Counted from the stretch's first letter, positions 1 to 7,394 are shown. The stretch: 12,015 nt of DNA from Chloroflexia bacterium (GCA_013695265.1 JACDAU010000527.1:1-12015), one strand, 5' to 3'. A program made the numbers and translations. The notes: a model not told the origin generated them from the sequence alone.

Positions 1-52
1 CCCGTACCCTGAGTTCAACGCCCGGTGTTGCTGTAGCTCGGAAAGATGAGCC

Positions 53-1993
53 TCACTGGCCGGCGTTCACTCGGCCCCCGAGCAGGCCGAGGCGGCCAGC
101 GCCTGGGGGCTCAATCTCCAGCGTGTACTCCGACTCCTGCGTCGTCGTAGCGGCTGCACCACTGACGATCACCACCGGCGCCTGGCCAGTGCCCTGGTCA
201 AGTGTCGCGTACGCCTTACCATCCGCCCCAACAGGTATTTCAACGTAGGAGCCGCTGTGGTCCGGGTCCAGCACGAGCAGACGATACCGTCCGGGCACAA
301 AGTTGTTGGTGCGCAGCCAGCCTTCGGCGCGCCAACCGTTCGCGGTCTCGGAATCGTCTGCGAAACCAACTTCCGGGACGCGCACACCATCGACAGCGAT
401 GCCCTGTGCGTTATAACCATCGTCCGTCACGTACTCGACTCGAAGTAAGACCCGTTTCCCCGCATACGTGGCGAGGTCGAACCGCTCCGTCACCCAGCCA
501 TCGCTTGCACCGGTCAGGCCATTGCCCAGGTTGTTGCCGTTCGGATTGCTGTCCGTTGTTCGGTCGCCCTTCAGCGCTTGCCAGGTATCGCCTCCGTTGT
601 CCGATATTTCGATGTACGCGTAATCGTAGTCCGCCTCGATGTCGTACCAGAGGTCCAGTTCAAGCGTGGCGGCGGGGACCGACCGAAGGTCGAGATCGCG
701 GGTGAGGGTAGAGTCGATCAGATCCCCCCGATTGCTGTACCACTGGAACTGTCCACTGTTCGGCATATTGCCAACCAATGGTACCCGCGGCGAGCCGTGG
801 AACCGCAAAGCGTACGCTTCGTTTCCGGTGCGCGCGTAGTAGTCTGCGCCCCACTGGCGAACGGTCGTGGTCGTGCTGTAGATGGCGGGTGCGGGCGTAG
901 TTGCCACGGGCGTCATCCTGCGCTTGTATAATAGTGGCCCGTCACCCTGCTGGGCCAACACGTTCGCTGCGAGCCAGTCCGCATACACGCGTGAAAATGA
1001 AGGCGCGCCTGCTCGCCCTTCCAGAGCCCGTGCCACTGCATCCAGCCCCGTCCCCTCGGCTCGGATGACGTCGGCCATGATCCGAGGGCCGAATCGACTG
1101 GATAGGTACGACATCAGGCGGTATGACTGGCCATAGTGTTCGATTGACGCACTGGGCTGATCCGACCATGTGTTAAGCTGGGTATCCGGCCTGGCGGCGA
1201 ACGCGGCTTCGAGTCCCGTGCCGTAGCCGTTCACCTCCTCGGCATACTCGGCCATGCCCTCATTCAGCCAGACGGCCTGGCTCGCGTGCTCGTTCCAGTG
1301 GATCATATGCTGAAACTCATGCGCCATCGTGGCATCAAAGCGGACATCGCCGGGCGTTGCGTCGATATAAATCATCTCATGCTGGTTGCTGTATTGATTG
1401 ATCGCGCGCGGGTACTCGTCGGCGCTGGAATAATAGCCACCTGCGCCGGGTGTACTCGCGACTAGCACGACAACCCGCACATCGTCATCTACTCCCGGCC
1501 GCCACTCCGAGCCGAACACCTGCCGGTTACGCGTTGCGGTCACGTCGAACCGTGCCGCCGCCTGTTCAAGCGCCGCCTGATCGTAAGAACGACCATCCTC
1601 GACCCACCAATAGCCTTCCCGCGAGACGTGCCGTAACGTAGCGGGGCGACGTGCGTACTCGTTGGTCTGGAGGTTGCCGACCCAGAAGCGCTCCGCAGTT
1701 CCCACCGCCCAGCCGCGCGTGCTCCCAGCGGTACGCCGCAGATCCCCTTGCGGCAGTCCACGGAGGCGGGGAAACAGGGTATAGAGGTCGCGCGGCGGTA
1801 GGTCAATCTGCTGGAGAAGTCGCTCGGTGCGATAGTCCTCGTCACTGGAGACCGGCACGAGAGTTTCGGTCTGCGGCTGCATAGAAGCGTGTGTGGAGAC
1901 GAAGAAGGCGACGGCGATCAGCAGAACGGGCAGTCTGAACATTTGCTTCCCCACGCTGACGCTCCGCTGCTTCGAGTGGTGCATCGCAGCCAT
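53..1993 (-). CDS. Secreted HExxH metalloprotease with immune inhibitor A-type MAM domain
   Basis: Probable exported zinc protease that degrades proteins outside the cell. Residue numbers count from the upstream ATG at 2011. The N-terminus has a basic stretch (HHSKQR) and a hydrophobic core (LPVLLIAVAFFVSTHA, about 27-42), a signal peptide. The zinc site HEFQH is at 231-235, followed by WLNEGMAEY at 248-256; E251 is the likely third ligand, as in gluzincins of the hyicolysin (M30) type. Residues about 400-550 resemble the MAM-like domain of immune inhibitor A (LDLWYDIEADYDYAYIEIS, GGDTW, GIAVDGV). A short beta-rich tail follows. The ATG at 2011 lies inside the U-tract of a terminator hairpin and has no Shine-Dalgarno sequence, so I chose the ATG at 1993 (GAGG 8 nt upstream). 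The ATG at 1984, behind GGAAG, is also possible. The exact peptidase family is uncertain; a secreted metalloprotease is well supported. Confidence 0.85.
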   Translation of the reverse strand: MAAMHHSKQRSVSVGKQMFRLPVLLIAVAFFVSTHASMQPQTETLVPVSSDEDYRTERLLQQIDLPPRDLYTLFPRLRGLPQGDLRRTAGSTRGWAVGTAERFWVGNLQTNEYARRPATLRHVSREGYWWVEDGRSYDQAALEQAAARFDVTATRNRQVFGSEWRPGVDDDVRVVVLVASTPGAGGYYSSADEYPRAINQYSNQHEMIYIDATPGDVRFDATMAHEFQHMIHWNEHASQAVWLNEGMAEYAEEVNGYGTGLEAAFAARPDTQLNTWSDQPSASIEHYGQSYRLMSYLSSRFGPRIMADVIRAEGTGLDAVARALEGRAGAPSFSRVYADWLAANVLAQQGDGPLLYKRRMTPVATTPAPAIYSTTTTVRQWGADYYARTGNEAYALRFHGSPRVPLVGNMPNSGQFQWYSNRGDLIDSTLTRDLDLRSVPAATLELDLWYDIEADYDYAYIEISDNGGDTWQALKGDRTTDSNPNGNNLGNGLTGASDGWVTERFDLATYAGKRVLLRVEYVTDDGYNAQGIAVDGVRVPEVGFADDSETANGWRAEGWLRTNNFVPGRYRLLVLDPDHSGSYVEIPVGADGKAYATLDQGTGQAPVVIVSGAAATTTQESEYTLEIEPPGAGRLGLLGGRVNAGQ

Positions 1994-2020
1994 ACTTCCG
2001 GCCTCGACCATAAAAACAGA

Positions 2021-2040
2021 GACGGCGCATGAACGCCGTC
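2021..2040 (-). terminator. Intrinsic terminator in the leader of the metalloprotease gene
   Basis: On the minus strand a perfect 7-bp GC-rich stem (GACGGCG / CGCCGTC) with a 6-nt loop is followed by TCTGTTTTT (2012-2020). It lies downstream of a promoter and only about 27 nt before the chosen start codon, so it would stop transcripts before the protease gene. This suggests attenuation. It could instead be the terminator of the upstream membrane-protein gene (2220-2588), but a promoter-like sequence lies between the two. Confidence 0.6.
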
Positions 2041-2089
2041 CCTTCGTGGTCGGAGCGATAGTTTTCGAGCCTCCGAACCCACAGAAAGG
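2041..2089 (-). promoter_or_regulatory. Candidate structured leader RNA stem-loop upstream of the attenuator
   Basis: Read on the minus strand, three helices nest: CCTTT with GAAGG, GTGG with CCAC, and TCGGAG with CTCCGA. They are separated only by small 5'-side bulges (CT and GT) and close a 15-nt loop containing CGAAAACTATCG. The last base of this stem-loop abuts the terminator hairpin. I could not match it to a known riboswitch class (it lacks the c-di-GMP, fluoride, T-box or ZTP cores I know). The folding was done by eye. Confidence 0.4.
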
Positions 2090-2114
2090 TACCGTGAAGT
2101 GAGGCGTCTTCGTC

Positions 2115-2142
2115 AGTATAGCACAGCCTGAATCGCAGCTAA
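2115..2142 (-). promoter_or_regulatory. Putative promoter of the metalloprotease gene
   Basis: On the minus strand a -10 box TATACT (2115-2120) is preceded by TTAGCT (2137-2142) with a 16-bp spacer. Transcription would begin near 2108, giving a leader of about 115 nt that contains the stem-loop and terminator. The -35 match is weak. Confidence 0.45.
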
Positions 2143-2219
2143 CACAAGGGTTATGTCGCGAATCCGAGTGTTGGTTCGGACTCGGAGCTTTTCAGTGACA
2201 CAGCATGCCGGTGGCCGCA

Positions 2220-2588
2220 TCACTGACTGGTCGGAACTCCGGAGGCGGTTTGGCTCTGTAACTCACCGTGGGAGTTTTCTAGTTCAACCTCGATGCCGCC
2301 AATCCAGCCCGCAAGCAGATTGTAGACCAGGCAGCCAATAGCGGTGAAAATAAAGCCAGTGAGGCCGTAAAAAATCGGGGCGAGTACAGCAAGCACGACC
2401 ATCCCTACCGCGCCTCTCAGGAGCTCCTCCCCACTGCCGCTCGCCGCACCGACTGCAAGGACGATCAGGGCTATCGGGATGAAGATGACCGCCGTCAAAA
2501 TCGCATATAACGCGCCCACGAACAGCGACGTCTGCAAAACACCGAACCTCCGTATCCGTGTACGTCCCGTGACCACCGTCCTCTCCAA
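2220..2588 (-). CDS. Small membrane protein, DUF3566-like
   Basis: A 122-residue protein with two hydrophobic segments, about residues 20-48 and 60-92, joined by a short Gly/Ser/Glu-rich loop. It ends in a polar tail after the motif YNLLAGWIGGIEVELE. That layout (Arg-rich N-terminus, two membrane helices, a 'YNL..W.GGIEVE' ending) resembles DUF3566-type membrane proteins of unknown function; the family call is from memory. The start is uncertain. The longest form uses TTG with little ribosome-binding signal, while a GTG at codon 5 follows GGAGAGG too closely. A GTG at codon 17 (start of VLQTSLF) has GGAGG 4 nt upstream. The gene stands alone between the protease and tRNA-Pro. Confidence 0.6.
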   Translation of the reverse strand: MERTVVTGRTRIRRFGVLQTSLFVGALYAILTAVIFIPIALIVLAVGAASGSGEELLRGAVGMVVLAVLAPIFYGLTGFIFTAIGCLVYNLLAGWIGGIEVELENSHGELQSQTASGVPTSQ

Positions 2589-2757
2589 ACTACAACTTCA
2601 TTTCAGGCGGACTAAAAGAGCGACCGTGACGAGATTGCCTTCACAATCGAAATGCGACGCAACGGAAAGTTACGTGGGCGGTAGGCAGAGACCCTCGGGA
2701 ACGTATCCTGAAGGGACTTTGCAAATGGAAGCGCGAGGCACATGCAGGCGCGCTTGT

Positions 2758-2834
<77 letters not shown>

Positions 2835-2848
2835 TCCGACCTGGAGCT

Positions 2849-2878
2849 AGAATAGCACACAGCGTGGATACCAATCAA
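2849..2878 (-). promoter_or_regulatory. Promoter of tRNA-Pro
   Basis: TTGATT (2873-2878 on the minus strand), an 18-bp spacer, then TATTCT (2849-2854). It lies 14 nt before the mature 5' end of the tRNA, leaving room for a short 5' leader. Confidence 0.6.
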
Positions 2879-2909
2879 ACGTGCGCTGTCGCATCGTTTG
2901 CTGCTTTGC

Positions 2910-2915
2910 TATACT
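2910..2915 (+). promoter_or_regulatory. -10 box for tRNA-Arg
   Basis: TATACT lies 13 nt before the tRNA-Arg 5' end. No convincing -35 box is visible upstream. It is divergent from the tRNA-Pro promoter, with the two tRNA genes 94 nt apart. Confidence 0.5.
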
Positions 2916-2928
2916 CATGTCGGTCGCT

Positions 2929-3004
2929 GGCCTCGTAGCTCAGGGGATAGAGCAGCGGTTTCCTAAACCGCGTGTCGGGGGTTCAAGTCCCTCCGGGGCC
3001 GCCA
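2929..3004 (+). tRNA. tRNA-Arg (CCT anticodon), CCA encoded
   Basis: The acceptor GGCCTCG pairs with CGGGGCC (one G-T pair). The anticodon stem GCGGT/ACCGC encloses the loop TTCCTAA, so the anticodon is CCT, reading the arginine codon AGG. The D arm is GCTCAGGGGATAGAGC and the T arm contains GGTTCAAGTCC. Discriminator G is followed by genomic CCA (3002-3004). Confidence 0.95.
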
Positions 3005-3209
3005 GTTCAACACCTTTTCTTCGCTCGATGATGCACCCCCGATCTGCGCTGTGTGCGCTAACAAATGGCTCATTCGTCCACTAGTCAGTCCGCAGGTCCG
3101 CGTGACGATGTTCTTCTAGACGCCATCCTCCGAACGGTCCGTAGCACGCGCTTCCCTCTTTCCAGACTGTCGTTACCACGCACGTGCAATACCGCATGTA
3201 TGGCAGGGC

Positions 3210-3238
3210 TTGCAGCGTGGTGTGCGCTCTGCGACAAT
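3210..3238 (+). promoter_or_regulatory. Putative promoter of the 70-aa small protein gene
   Basis: TTGCAG (3210-3215), a 17-bp spacer, then GACAAT (3233-3238), about 30 nt before the start codon. The rest of 3005-3209 shows nothing I can assign. Confidence 0.4.
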
Positions 3239-3268
3239 GCCGATTGTAAACCTTGGGAGGTGTAACAC

Positions 3269-3481
3269 ATGAAGCGGCCAACTCTGGTAAAAGCGGCGAT
3301 CGCAGGTACGGCGACGACGGCTATTGCGGCGGGAGCCGCCCTGGTCGCAAGGCGGCGATCTCGCGGCCACCTTTCTATGGAGCAGATAGCGCGAAAGATA
3401 CCAGCGTGGGGCAAGACGGAGGTGCGGCCTCCTGAGCGCGAACATGAACGCCCCTATATGGGCTCGACGCCAAATCAGTAG
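3269..3481 (+). CDS. Small basic protein with one hydrophobic segment, function unknown
   Basis: A 70-residue ORF with an excellent ribosome-binding site (GGGAGGTG at 3255-3262, 6 nt before ATG) and a candidate promoter. Residues about 7-28 form an Ala/Thr/Gly-rich hydrophobic stretch followed at once by RRRSR, consistent with a single membrane anchor whose tail stays in the cytoplasm. Residues 36-47 (SMEQIARKIPAW) could form an amphipathic helix. The rest is polar and Pro/Glu-rich. I do not recognise a family. The good translation signals, not similarity, are the reason to call it real. Confidence 0.55.
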   Translation: MKRPTLVKAAIAGTATTAIAAGAALVARRRSRGHLSMEQIARKIPAWGKTEVRPPEREHERPYMGSTPNQ

Positions 3482-3869
3482 GGTCTGCGCAGAAGCGCAC
3501 TCCTACGCCGACGTAGTCGGCTATTCAACGTCATATATTCGGTGGGGAACGCCTGCCGCTGGGTTTCTTACGACAATGGGAAACACGGTAACCAGAGGCA
3601 GCTTTCGGCGCTGGATTGCCCGCTGAGCAGGCCAGTCCGTTCGTGCGACAGCCGGGGCGCGAGAAACGCGCGGTTCTTGCTACACTTGGTGCTGGTGGCG
3701 TTGCCGCCCCAGGTCTCGGGCACCATACGGCAGCAAACAGCACGCGATGGCGGCGCATACGTCCCTCCTGATCCGCTGGCTCTCCTGGTTCGCCCAGCCG
3801 CGTTGCGGGCCTGGCACTCCACAAGTAGTCGGTTGGGCCTCTAGCCTTAGGTGAAGCAAAGGAGTCCTT
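3482..3869 (+). other. 388-nt intergenic region without a recognised gene
   Basis: No ORF here carries a convincing ribosome-binding site or family signature on either strand. Two small hairpins follow the small-protein stop: TGCGC/GCGCA with an AGAA loop near 3485-3498, and GCCGAC/GTCGGC around a GTA loop near 3509-3523. Neither has a T-tract, so they are poor terminators. The 3' end contains AGGAG, the ribosome-binding site of the next gene. Confidence 0.4.
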
Positions 3870-4565
3870 GTGCAGAACAACTCCATCGTGCCGCGCAGCG
3901 TCATGGTCGTGGTCGCCCATCCGGACGACATGGAGTTCACGTGCGGCGGAACAGTAGCCAAGTGGGCGGACGTCGGTTCGCAGGTTCACCTCGTGGTAGC
4001 AACAAGCGGCGACAAGGGAACAAAGGATCGTGGCATGTCGCCCCACGCGATCGCCGAGCTGCGTGAGACGGAGCAGCAGCGTGCGGCGGACATGCTGGGT
4101 GTCGCGGATGTCACCTTTCTTCGCCACCGCGATGGCGAGCTGGAGGTGTCCATGGCGTTTCGGAACCAGGTGAGCGCGATTATCCGAAAGTACGAGCCAG
4201 AGGCACTGGTCACACATGATCCGTGGCGCTCGTACCAGATACATCCCGACCATCGAGCCATCGGGACCGTCAGTGTCGACGCCATCGTCGCGGCGCGCGA
4301 TCATCTGTATGTTCCCGAGCAACTCGTCGCCGGACTCGAACCGCACCACACTTCCCACATCTTTTTGTTTAGCACCGACTCCCCCGATCACCTGGAGGAC
4401 GTAAGCGACTTCATGGACAAGAAGATGGGGTCGCTCGCCTGCCACGCGAGCCAGCTTGGACACCTGCCGAACTGGCAGGATCGCGTCATTCAGTGGGCAG
4501 AACTCACGGGGGAGCGCATCGGCGTGCGGTACGCGGAGGCGTTCAAGCACATCGAGCTACTCTGA
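3870..4565 (+). CDS. PIG-L/LmbE family metal-dependent deacetylase
   Basis: A 231-residue protein of the LmbE-like N-acetylglucosaminyl deacetylase family. These are zinc hydrolases that remove acyl groups from sugar amides; examples are MshB, BshB and PIG-L. The metal and catalytic motif AHPDD is at 16-20 after a hydrophobic beta strand (VMVVV), followed by CGGT at 25-28. ATSGDKGTKD (44-53) and ELRETEQQRAADMLGV (63-78) match the family helix that follows. The second metal site HPDH is at 125-128. The start is GTG with AGGAG 5 nt upstream. The substrate is unknown: no glycosyltransferase or ligase of mycothiol or bacillithiol synthesis lies nearby, so a thiol-pathway role cannot be claimed. 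The gene appears to be transcribed alone. Confidence 0.9.
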   Translation: MQNNSIVPRSVMVVVAHPDDMEFTCGGTVAKWADVGSQVHLVVATSGDKGTKDRGMSPHAIAELRETEQQRAADMLGVADVTFLRHRDGELEVSMAFRNQVSAIIRKYEPEALVTHDPWRSYQIHPDHRAIGTVSVDAIVAARDHLYVPEQLVAGLEPHHTSHIFLFSTDSPDHLEDVSDFMDKKMGSLACHASQLGHLPNWQDRVIQWAELTGERIGVRYAEAFKHIELL

Positions 4566-4740
4566 GGCGGGCCTCTGGCCAACCGCGCCTTGCGCCTGTC
4601 AGACATGTTGGAGGTAATGGCAATAATGAGAGGATGGCTGATCCGCCGCAAACACCAGGAAGGACGAAGAAACAGTGTAAGCCGACGATGTCCGCCTAAT
4701 GTTCGACTACTCATATGCAATCCGCTTGAACCCTTTAGCA

Positions 4741-4807
4741 TGTCATCCCGAACTCGGTGAGGGATCCGTGAACTCGACCACGGATCCCTCGCACGCTCGG
4801 AATGACA
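4741..4807 (+). repeat. 67-bp palindromic repeat (REP/MITE-like)
   Basis: Left arm 4741-4770 begins TGTCATCCCGA and ends GAGGGATCCGTG. Right arm 4779-4807 is CACGGATCCCTC to CGGAATGACA. They pair almost completely around an 8-nt loop. The ends (TGTCAT...ATGACA) and the GAGGGATCC core resemble the dispersed 'TGTCATTCCGAGC...GAGGAATCC' palindromes that occur in many copies in some bacterial genomes. I know that family from memory, and copy number cannot be judged from one window. It has no coding capacity. Confidence 0.75.
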
Positions 4808-4821
4808 GACGCACTACCATT

Positions 4822-5290
4822 CAGCCGAAGTTCGTATCATACTCGGTCGCCGCCCCGATACTCGATGCGGCCAGCCAACTCGGAATCGACGAGTTCATTG
4901 CCCCGCCGCCCCTGCAAGCCTCCGTCACACACTCATCCACCCCCTCGATCCGGAGCAAGGCTGGCGTGAAATACTGCGGTTGGGGCGATACGACGATGCG
5001 GCCGAGGTTGATGCCGAGGCGTTCCCGGATGTCGCTGCCGTTACTCAGGCCGGGCACACTGTGGAGACAATGATGTGTTCTTGGCTGGATACTCTCGACG
5101 ATACAACGCTTGGGGGCCATCGTTCAAGGGCGGCACACTCCGGGTGTGTCTGGCACACCTCCTGAACCACAGCATGCAGCACCGCAGCGAAGCGAGGATG
5201 ATTCTTACGCACTGGGGCCAGTCGCCGGGCGACCTTGATCTGACCTTCTACCTGCCTGACTGGAATCAGCGTGACTGGGGCGACGGCTGA
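4822..5290 (+). pseudogene. Decayed DinB-family (DinB/YfiT-like four-helix) gene with two frameshifts
   Basis: Three reading frames in succession give one recognisable DinB-like protein of about 155 residues, the usual family length. Segment one (from 4822) reads ILDAASQLGIDEFIAPPP. Near 4910-4920 the frame changes to SLRHTLIHPLDPEQGWREIL, which includes the first expected metal-binding histidine. It continues to SWLDTLDDTTL near 5100. After a second frame change it reads LAHLLNHSMQHRSEARMIL, with the HxxxH pair, and ends WGDG before a TGA. Each change equals the loss of one base. No start codon with a ribosome-binding site is visible, and the 5' end abuts the palindromic repeat. DinB proteins are metal-binding, often thiol-linked enzymes; this copy cannot make an intact one unless the shifts are sequencing errors. 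Confidence 0.7.
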
Positions 5291-5415
5291 CGCCCACTTC
5301 CCAAAGTCGACGTCTCTCCGGTATGGCTTGCGAATCAGCGTGCCTTGATACCATCGCCCCAAGACCGAAGTTCATACCACAGTCTGGCGACTGCCCCACA
5401 GGTGACACGCTTCGA

Positions 5416-6027
5416 CTACACCGCCTTCCTGCGAAGCATCCGTCGACCACTCCACAACAGGACCGAGGTATAAAGCAGTCCGATGAGATTCCGCCGTGAG
5501 AACCACAGAAAGAGCGCGCCGGGGTCAATCAACCAGATCTCCCCGTCATCCGTGACGAAGAGGTTGTTTGACTGACCTAGGTCGTGCATACCCCACCGGG
5601 GCGGACCGCCAATTACGTCGGGGAGCCAGCCATTCTGTCGGCGGCAGCGCTCCAGTGCCTGGATCGTCCGCACTAACTCCGCTCGCAACGGTGGCTGGGA
5701 CAACTCTTCAGCCGGCACCTGAGATAGCAGGCGTCCATGGAGCCGTGACTGAAGGAGCACGCTGACCGGTTGGTCGCCCTTTCGCTTCATGCGTACATGA
5801 TACGTTGCCGGAACCCGCAGGTAACTCGTCGCGCCCTCGTGCTCTTTTCGGTTCCGCCGCAACCAGCTCAACGGTTGCTGGAGTGGCCCATATGGCTTGG
5901 CGACCTTCACGACTACGTTTCCCGCGACCACATGAACTTCGTTGAAGAAGCCCGCACCGAGGACAAACTGCCCCTCCGCCCGCAGCCCGAGCAGGTCGCC
6001 GCGCGTGAGGGTCTGCTTCTCTATCAC
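5416..6027 (-). CDS. Protein-kinase-like fold protein, function unassigned
   Basis: A 203-residue protein with the landmarks of the kinase-like fold. A Gly-containing strand (FVLGAGFFNEVHVV, 21-34) is followed by NVVVKVAKP with a candidate ATP-binding lysine at 41 or 44. A catalytic-loop-like HDLGQSNN spans 148-155 (H148, D149, N154), and IWLIDPG at 164-170 holds D168 in the place of the DFG aspartate. It is short for a kinase and ends in a hydrophobic and basic tail (ALFLWFSRR...VLLWSGRRMLRRK) that may contact the membrane. It resembles YrbL- or WaaP-type small kinase-like proteins, but I cannot place it. The start is GTG behind AAGGA. It follows rnc by 55 nt and may share its transcript. 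Confidence 0.7.
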   Translation of the reverse strand: MIEKQTLTRGDLLGLRAEGQFVLGAGFFNEVHVVAGNVVVKVAKPYGPLQQPLSWLRRNRKEHEGATSYLRVPATYHVRMKRKGDQPVSVLLQSRLHGRLLSQVPAEELSQPPLRAELVRTIQALERCRRQNGWLPDVIGGPPRWGMHDLGQSNNLFVTDDGEIWLIDPGALFLWFSRRNLIGLLYTSVLLWSGRRMLRRKAV

Positions 6028-6082
6028 CGCAATTCCTTGCCGTCATTGGCGCGCCGATGAACGGGCAGTCGCGCACCGCTCG

Positions 6083-6775
6083 CTATGGTTCCAGCCCTCT
6101 GAGCGCTTCCAGCGCCGCCGCCTGCTCCGCCTCCGCCTTACTCAACCCGGAGCCCTGTCCAAGCGTGCGGTCATGTACTCGCACCTCGACGAGAAACGAT
6201 CCACCGGCCTCCGGCCATTCGATCACGGTATACGACGGATGCATTCGCAACCGGGCCTGCACGGACTCTTGCAGCATCGTCTTTGCATCCTTCGTCCCGT
6301 TCCACACCTCATCCGGAACGACAGCGGGATTGAAGGATCGTGTCAAGATCAGGCGGCACGCGTCGAGACCACCATCGAGATACGCCGCGCCCAGGAGCGC
6401 CTCAAACGCGTTGGCAACCGCTGAGTCCAGCCGATGCGTGCCCGCCGCACGCGCACCCTTGCCAAGTCGCAGAACGCTGCCAAGATCAAACGCTCTGGCT
6501 ACCTCCGCGAGCGTCCGCTTGTTCACCGCGCTGGCCCGCATTCGGGTTAACTCGCCCTCCGAGGACCGAACTCTTTCCCGGTACAACCGTTCCGCGACCA
6601 GAAAGCTTAACACCGCATCTCCGAGGAACTCCATGCGCTCGTTCGTGACGACGTATGTCTTGCTTTCGTTCGCGTGCGACGCGTGCGTGAGGGCAGTCTC
6701 GAGCAACTCAACGTCCAGAAACGTGTACCCGATATGCGCCTGCAACGTCGTCAGCGCGGCGGCTCGTCGCTTCAT
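6083..6775 (-). CDS. rnc: Ribonuclease III
   Basis: A 230-residue double-stranded-RNA endonuclease for rRNA and mRNA processing. The catalytic domain holds the signature NERMEFLGDAVL at 45-56 (E49, D53). The second metal-binding stretch is ANAFEALLGAAYLDGG at 121-136, with E125 present, but Asn122 stands where E. coli has Asp114. A double-stranded-RNA-binding domain fills about 162-228 (KTMLQESVQARL, GSGLSKAEAEQAAALEAL). Length is normal. The gene starts 21 nt after the DUF151 gene stops and has no clear ribosome-binding site, so translation may be coupled to it. Confidence 0.95.
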   Translation of the reverse strand: MKRRAAALTTLQAHIGYTFLDVELLETALTHASHANESKTYVVTNERMEFLGDAVLSFLVAERLYRERVRSSEGELTRMRASAVNKRTLAEVARAFDLGSVLRLGKGARAAGTHRLDSAVANAFEALLGAAYLDGGLDACRLILTRSFNPAVVPDEVWNGTKDAKTMLQESVQARLRMHPSYTVIEWPEAGGSFLVEVRVHDRTLGQGSGLSKAEAEQAAALEALRGLEP

Positions 6776-6796
6776 GACAACAATTCGAGCGTTCTA

Positions 6797-7324
6797 CTAA
6801 TTCTCGCGCTTGGGATCGTCGATATCGAGGTTGTTGATAAACTCGCGGAACACAGACAGCCGCTCGTTGTCGATCGGTTCTGGCTGCTGACCAGCCGTAG
6901 GATCCGTCGTATCGCCTTCCTCGGTTGGCATGGCAAATCCCGCTTGATCAAGTACGTGCTCCTCCACGAATATCGGGCACTGGGCACGAACCGCCAGTGC
7001 CAGGGCATCACTAGAACGCGCATCTATCTGCAAGCGCCGGCCATCTTGGTCTACCTCGATGATCGCGAAGAATATACTGTCCTTTAGATCGTTGATAATT
7101 GCCCGATGAATCGTACCTCCCATCTCTAGGATGGTAGCCCGCAGAAGGTCGTGGGTCATGGGGCGGCTTACCTCATCACCACGGAGCACGATCGCGATAG
7201 CGTGGGCAACGTCGGGACCGATCCAGATGGGCACGACTCTCGGCCCGGTCGCTTCCTTCAGTATGACAACATGCTGATCGTTGACAACATTGATACGAAC
7301 CGCTTCGATGACTGCTTCTACCAC
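6797..7324 (-). CDS. Bifunctional nuclease domain protein (BFN, DUF151)
   Basis: A 175-residue member of the DUF151/BFN family, some plant members of which are reported to have nuclease activity; the bacterial role is not established. Family features in order are VVPIWIGPDVAHAIAIVLRG, RPMTHDLLRATILEMGG, INDLKDSIFFAIIEV, IDARSSDALALAVRAQCPIFVEE, then a polar acidic tail. An upstream ATG at 7438 would add 38 residues that do not look like the family. I chose the GTG at 7324, which has GGAGGAG about 6 nt before it. It lies between lepB and rnc in the same direction and is probably cotranscribed with them. Confidence 0.9.
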   Translation of the reverse strand: MVEAVIEAVRINVVNDQHVVILKEATGPRVVPIWIGPDVAHAIAIVLRGDEVSRPMTHDLLRATILEMGGTIHRAIINDLKDSIFFAIIEVDQDGRRLQIDARSSDALALAVRAQCPIFVEEHVLDQAGFAMPTEEGDTTDPTAGQQPEPIDNERLSVFREFINNLDIDDPKREN

Positions 7325-7394
7325 AGTGCCACTCCTCCGAAGTGCGTTCCCTCTGCGTTCTTCGTGACCAGGCGCACGCTGCTTGCCACCTATG

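Noticed and set aside
2164..2185. Hairpin CCGAGT/ACTCGG downstream of the DUF3566-like gene
   Set aside because: Only 6 bp with a 10-nt loop and no T-tract on the minus strand, so it is not a convincing terminator for that gene.
3531..4550. 339-aa minus-strand ORF
   Set aside because: It is antisense to the LmbE-type gene, whose AHPDD and HPDH motifs are clear on the plus strand. Its own translation is Arg/Ala/Pro-rich and has no recognisable family.
4619..4761. Possible small ORF near GGAGG after the LmbE gene
   Set aside because: The ribosome-binding site is only 2 nt from the first ATG, the translation is Arg-rich without features, and it runs into the palindromic repeat.
4821..5362. Two overlapping minus-strand ORFs, briefly considered as a broken NUDIX hydrolase
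   Set aside because: No NUDIX box is present, and the plus strand gives a much better explanation as a frameshifted DinB gene.
6057..6800. 247-aa plus-strand ORF
   Set aside because: It lies antisense to rnc and its Ser/Arg/Ala-rich translation is typical of a shadow frame.
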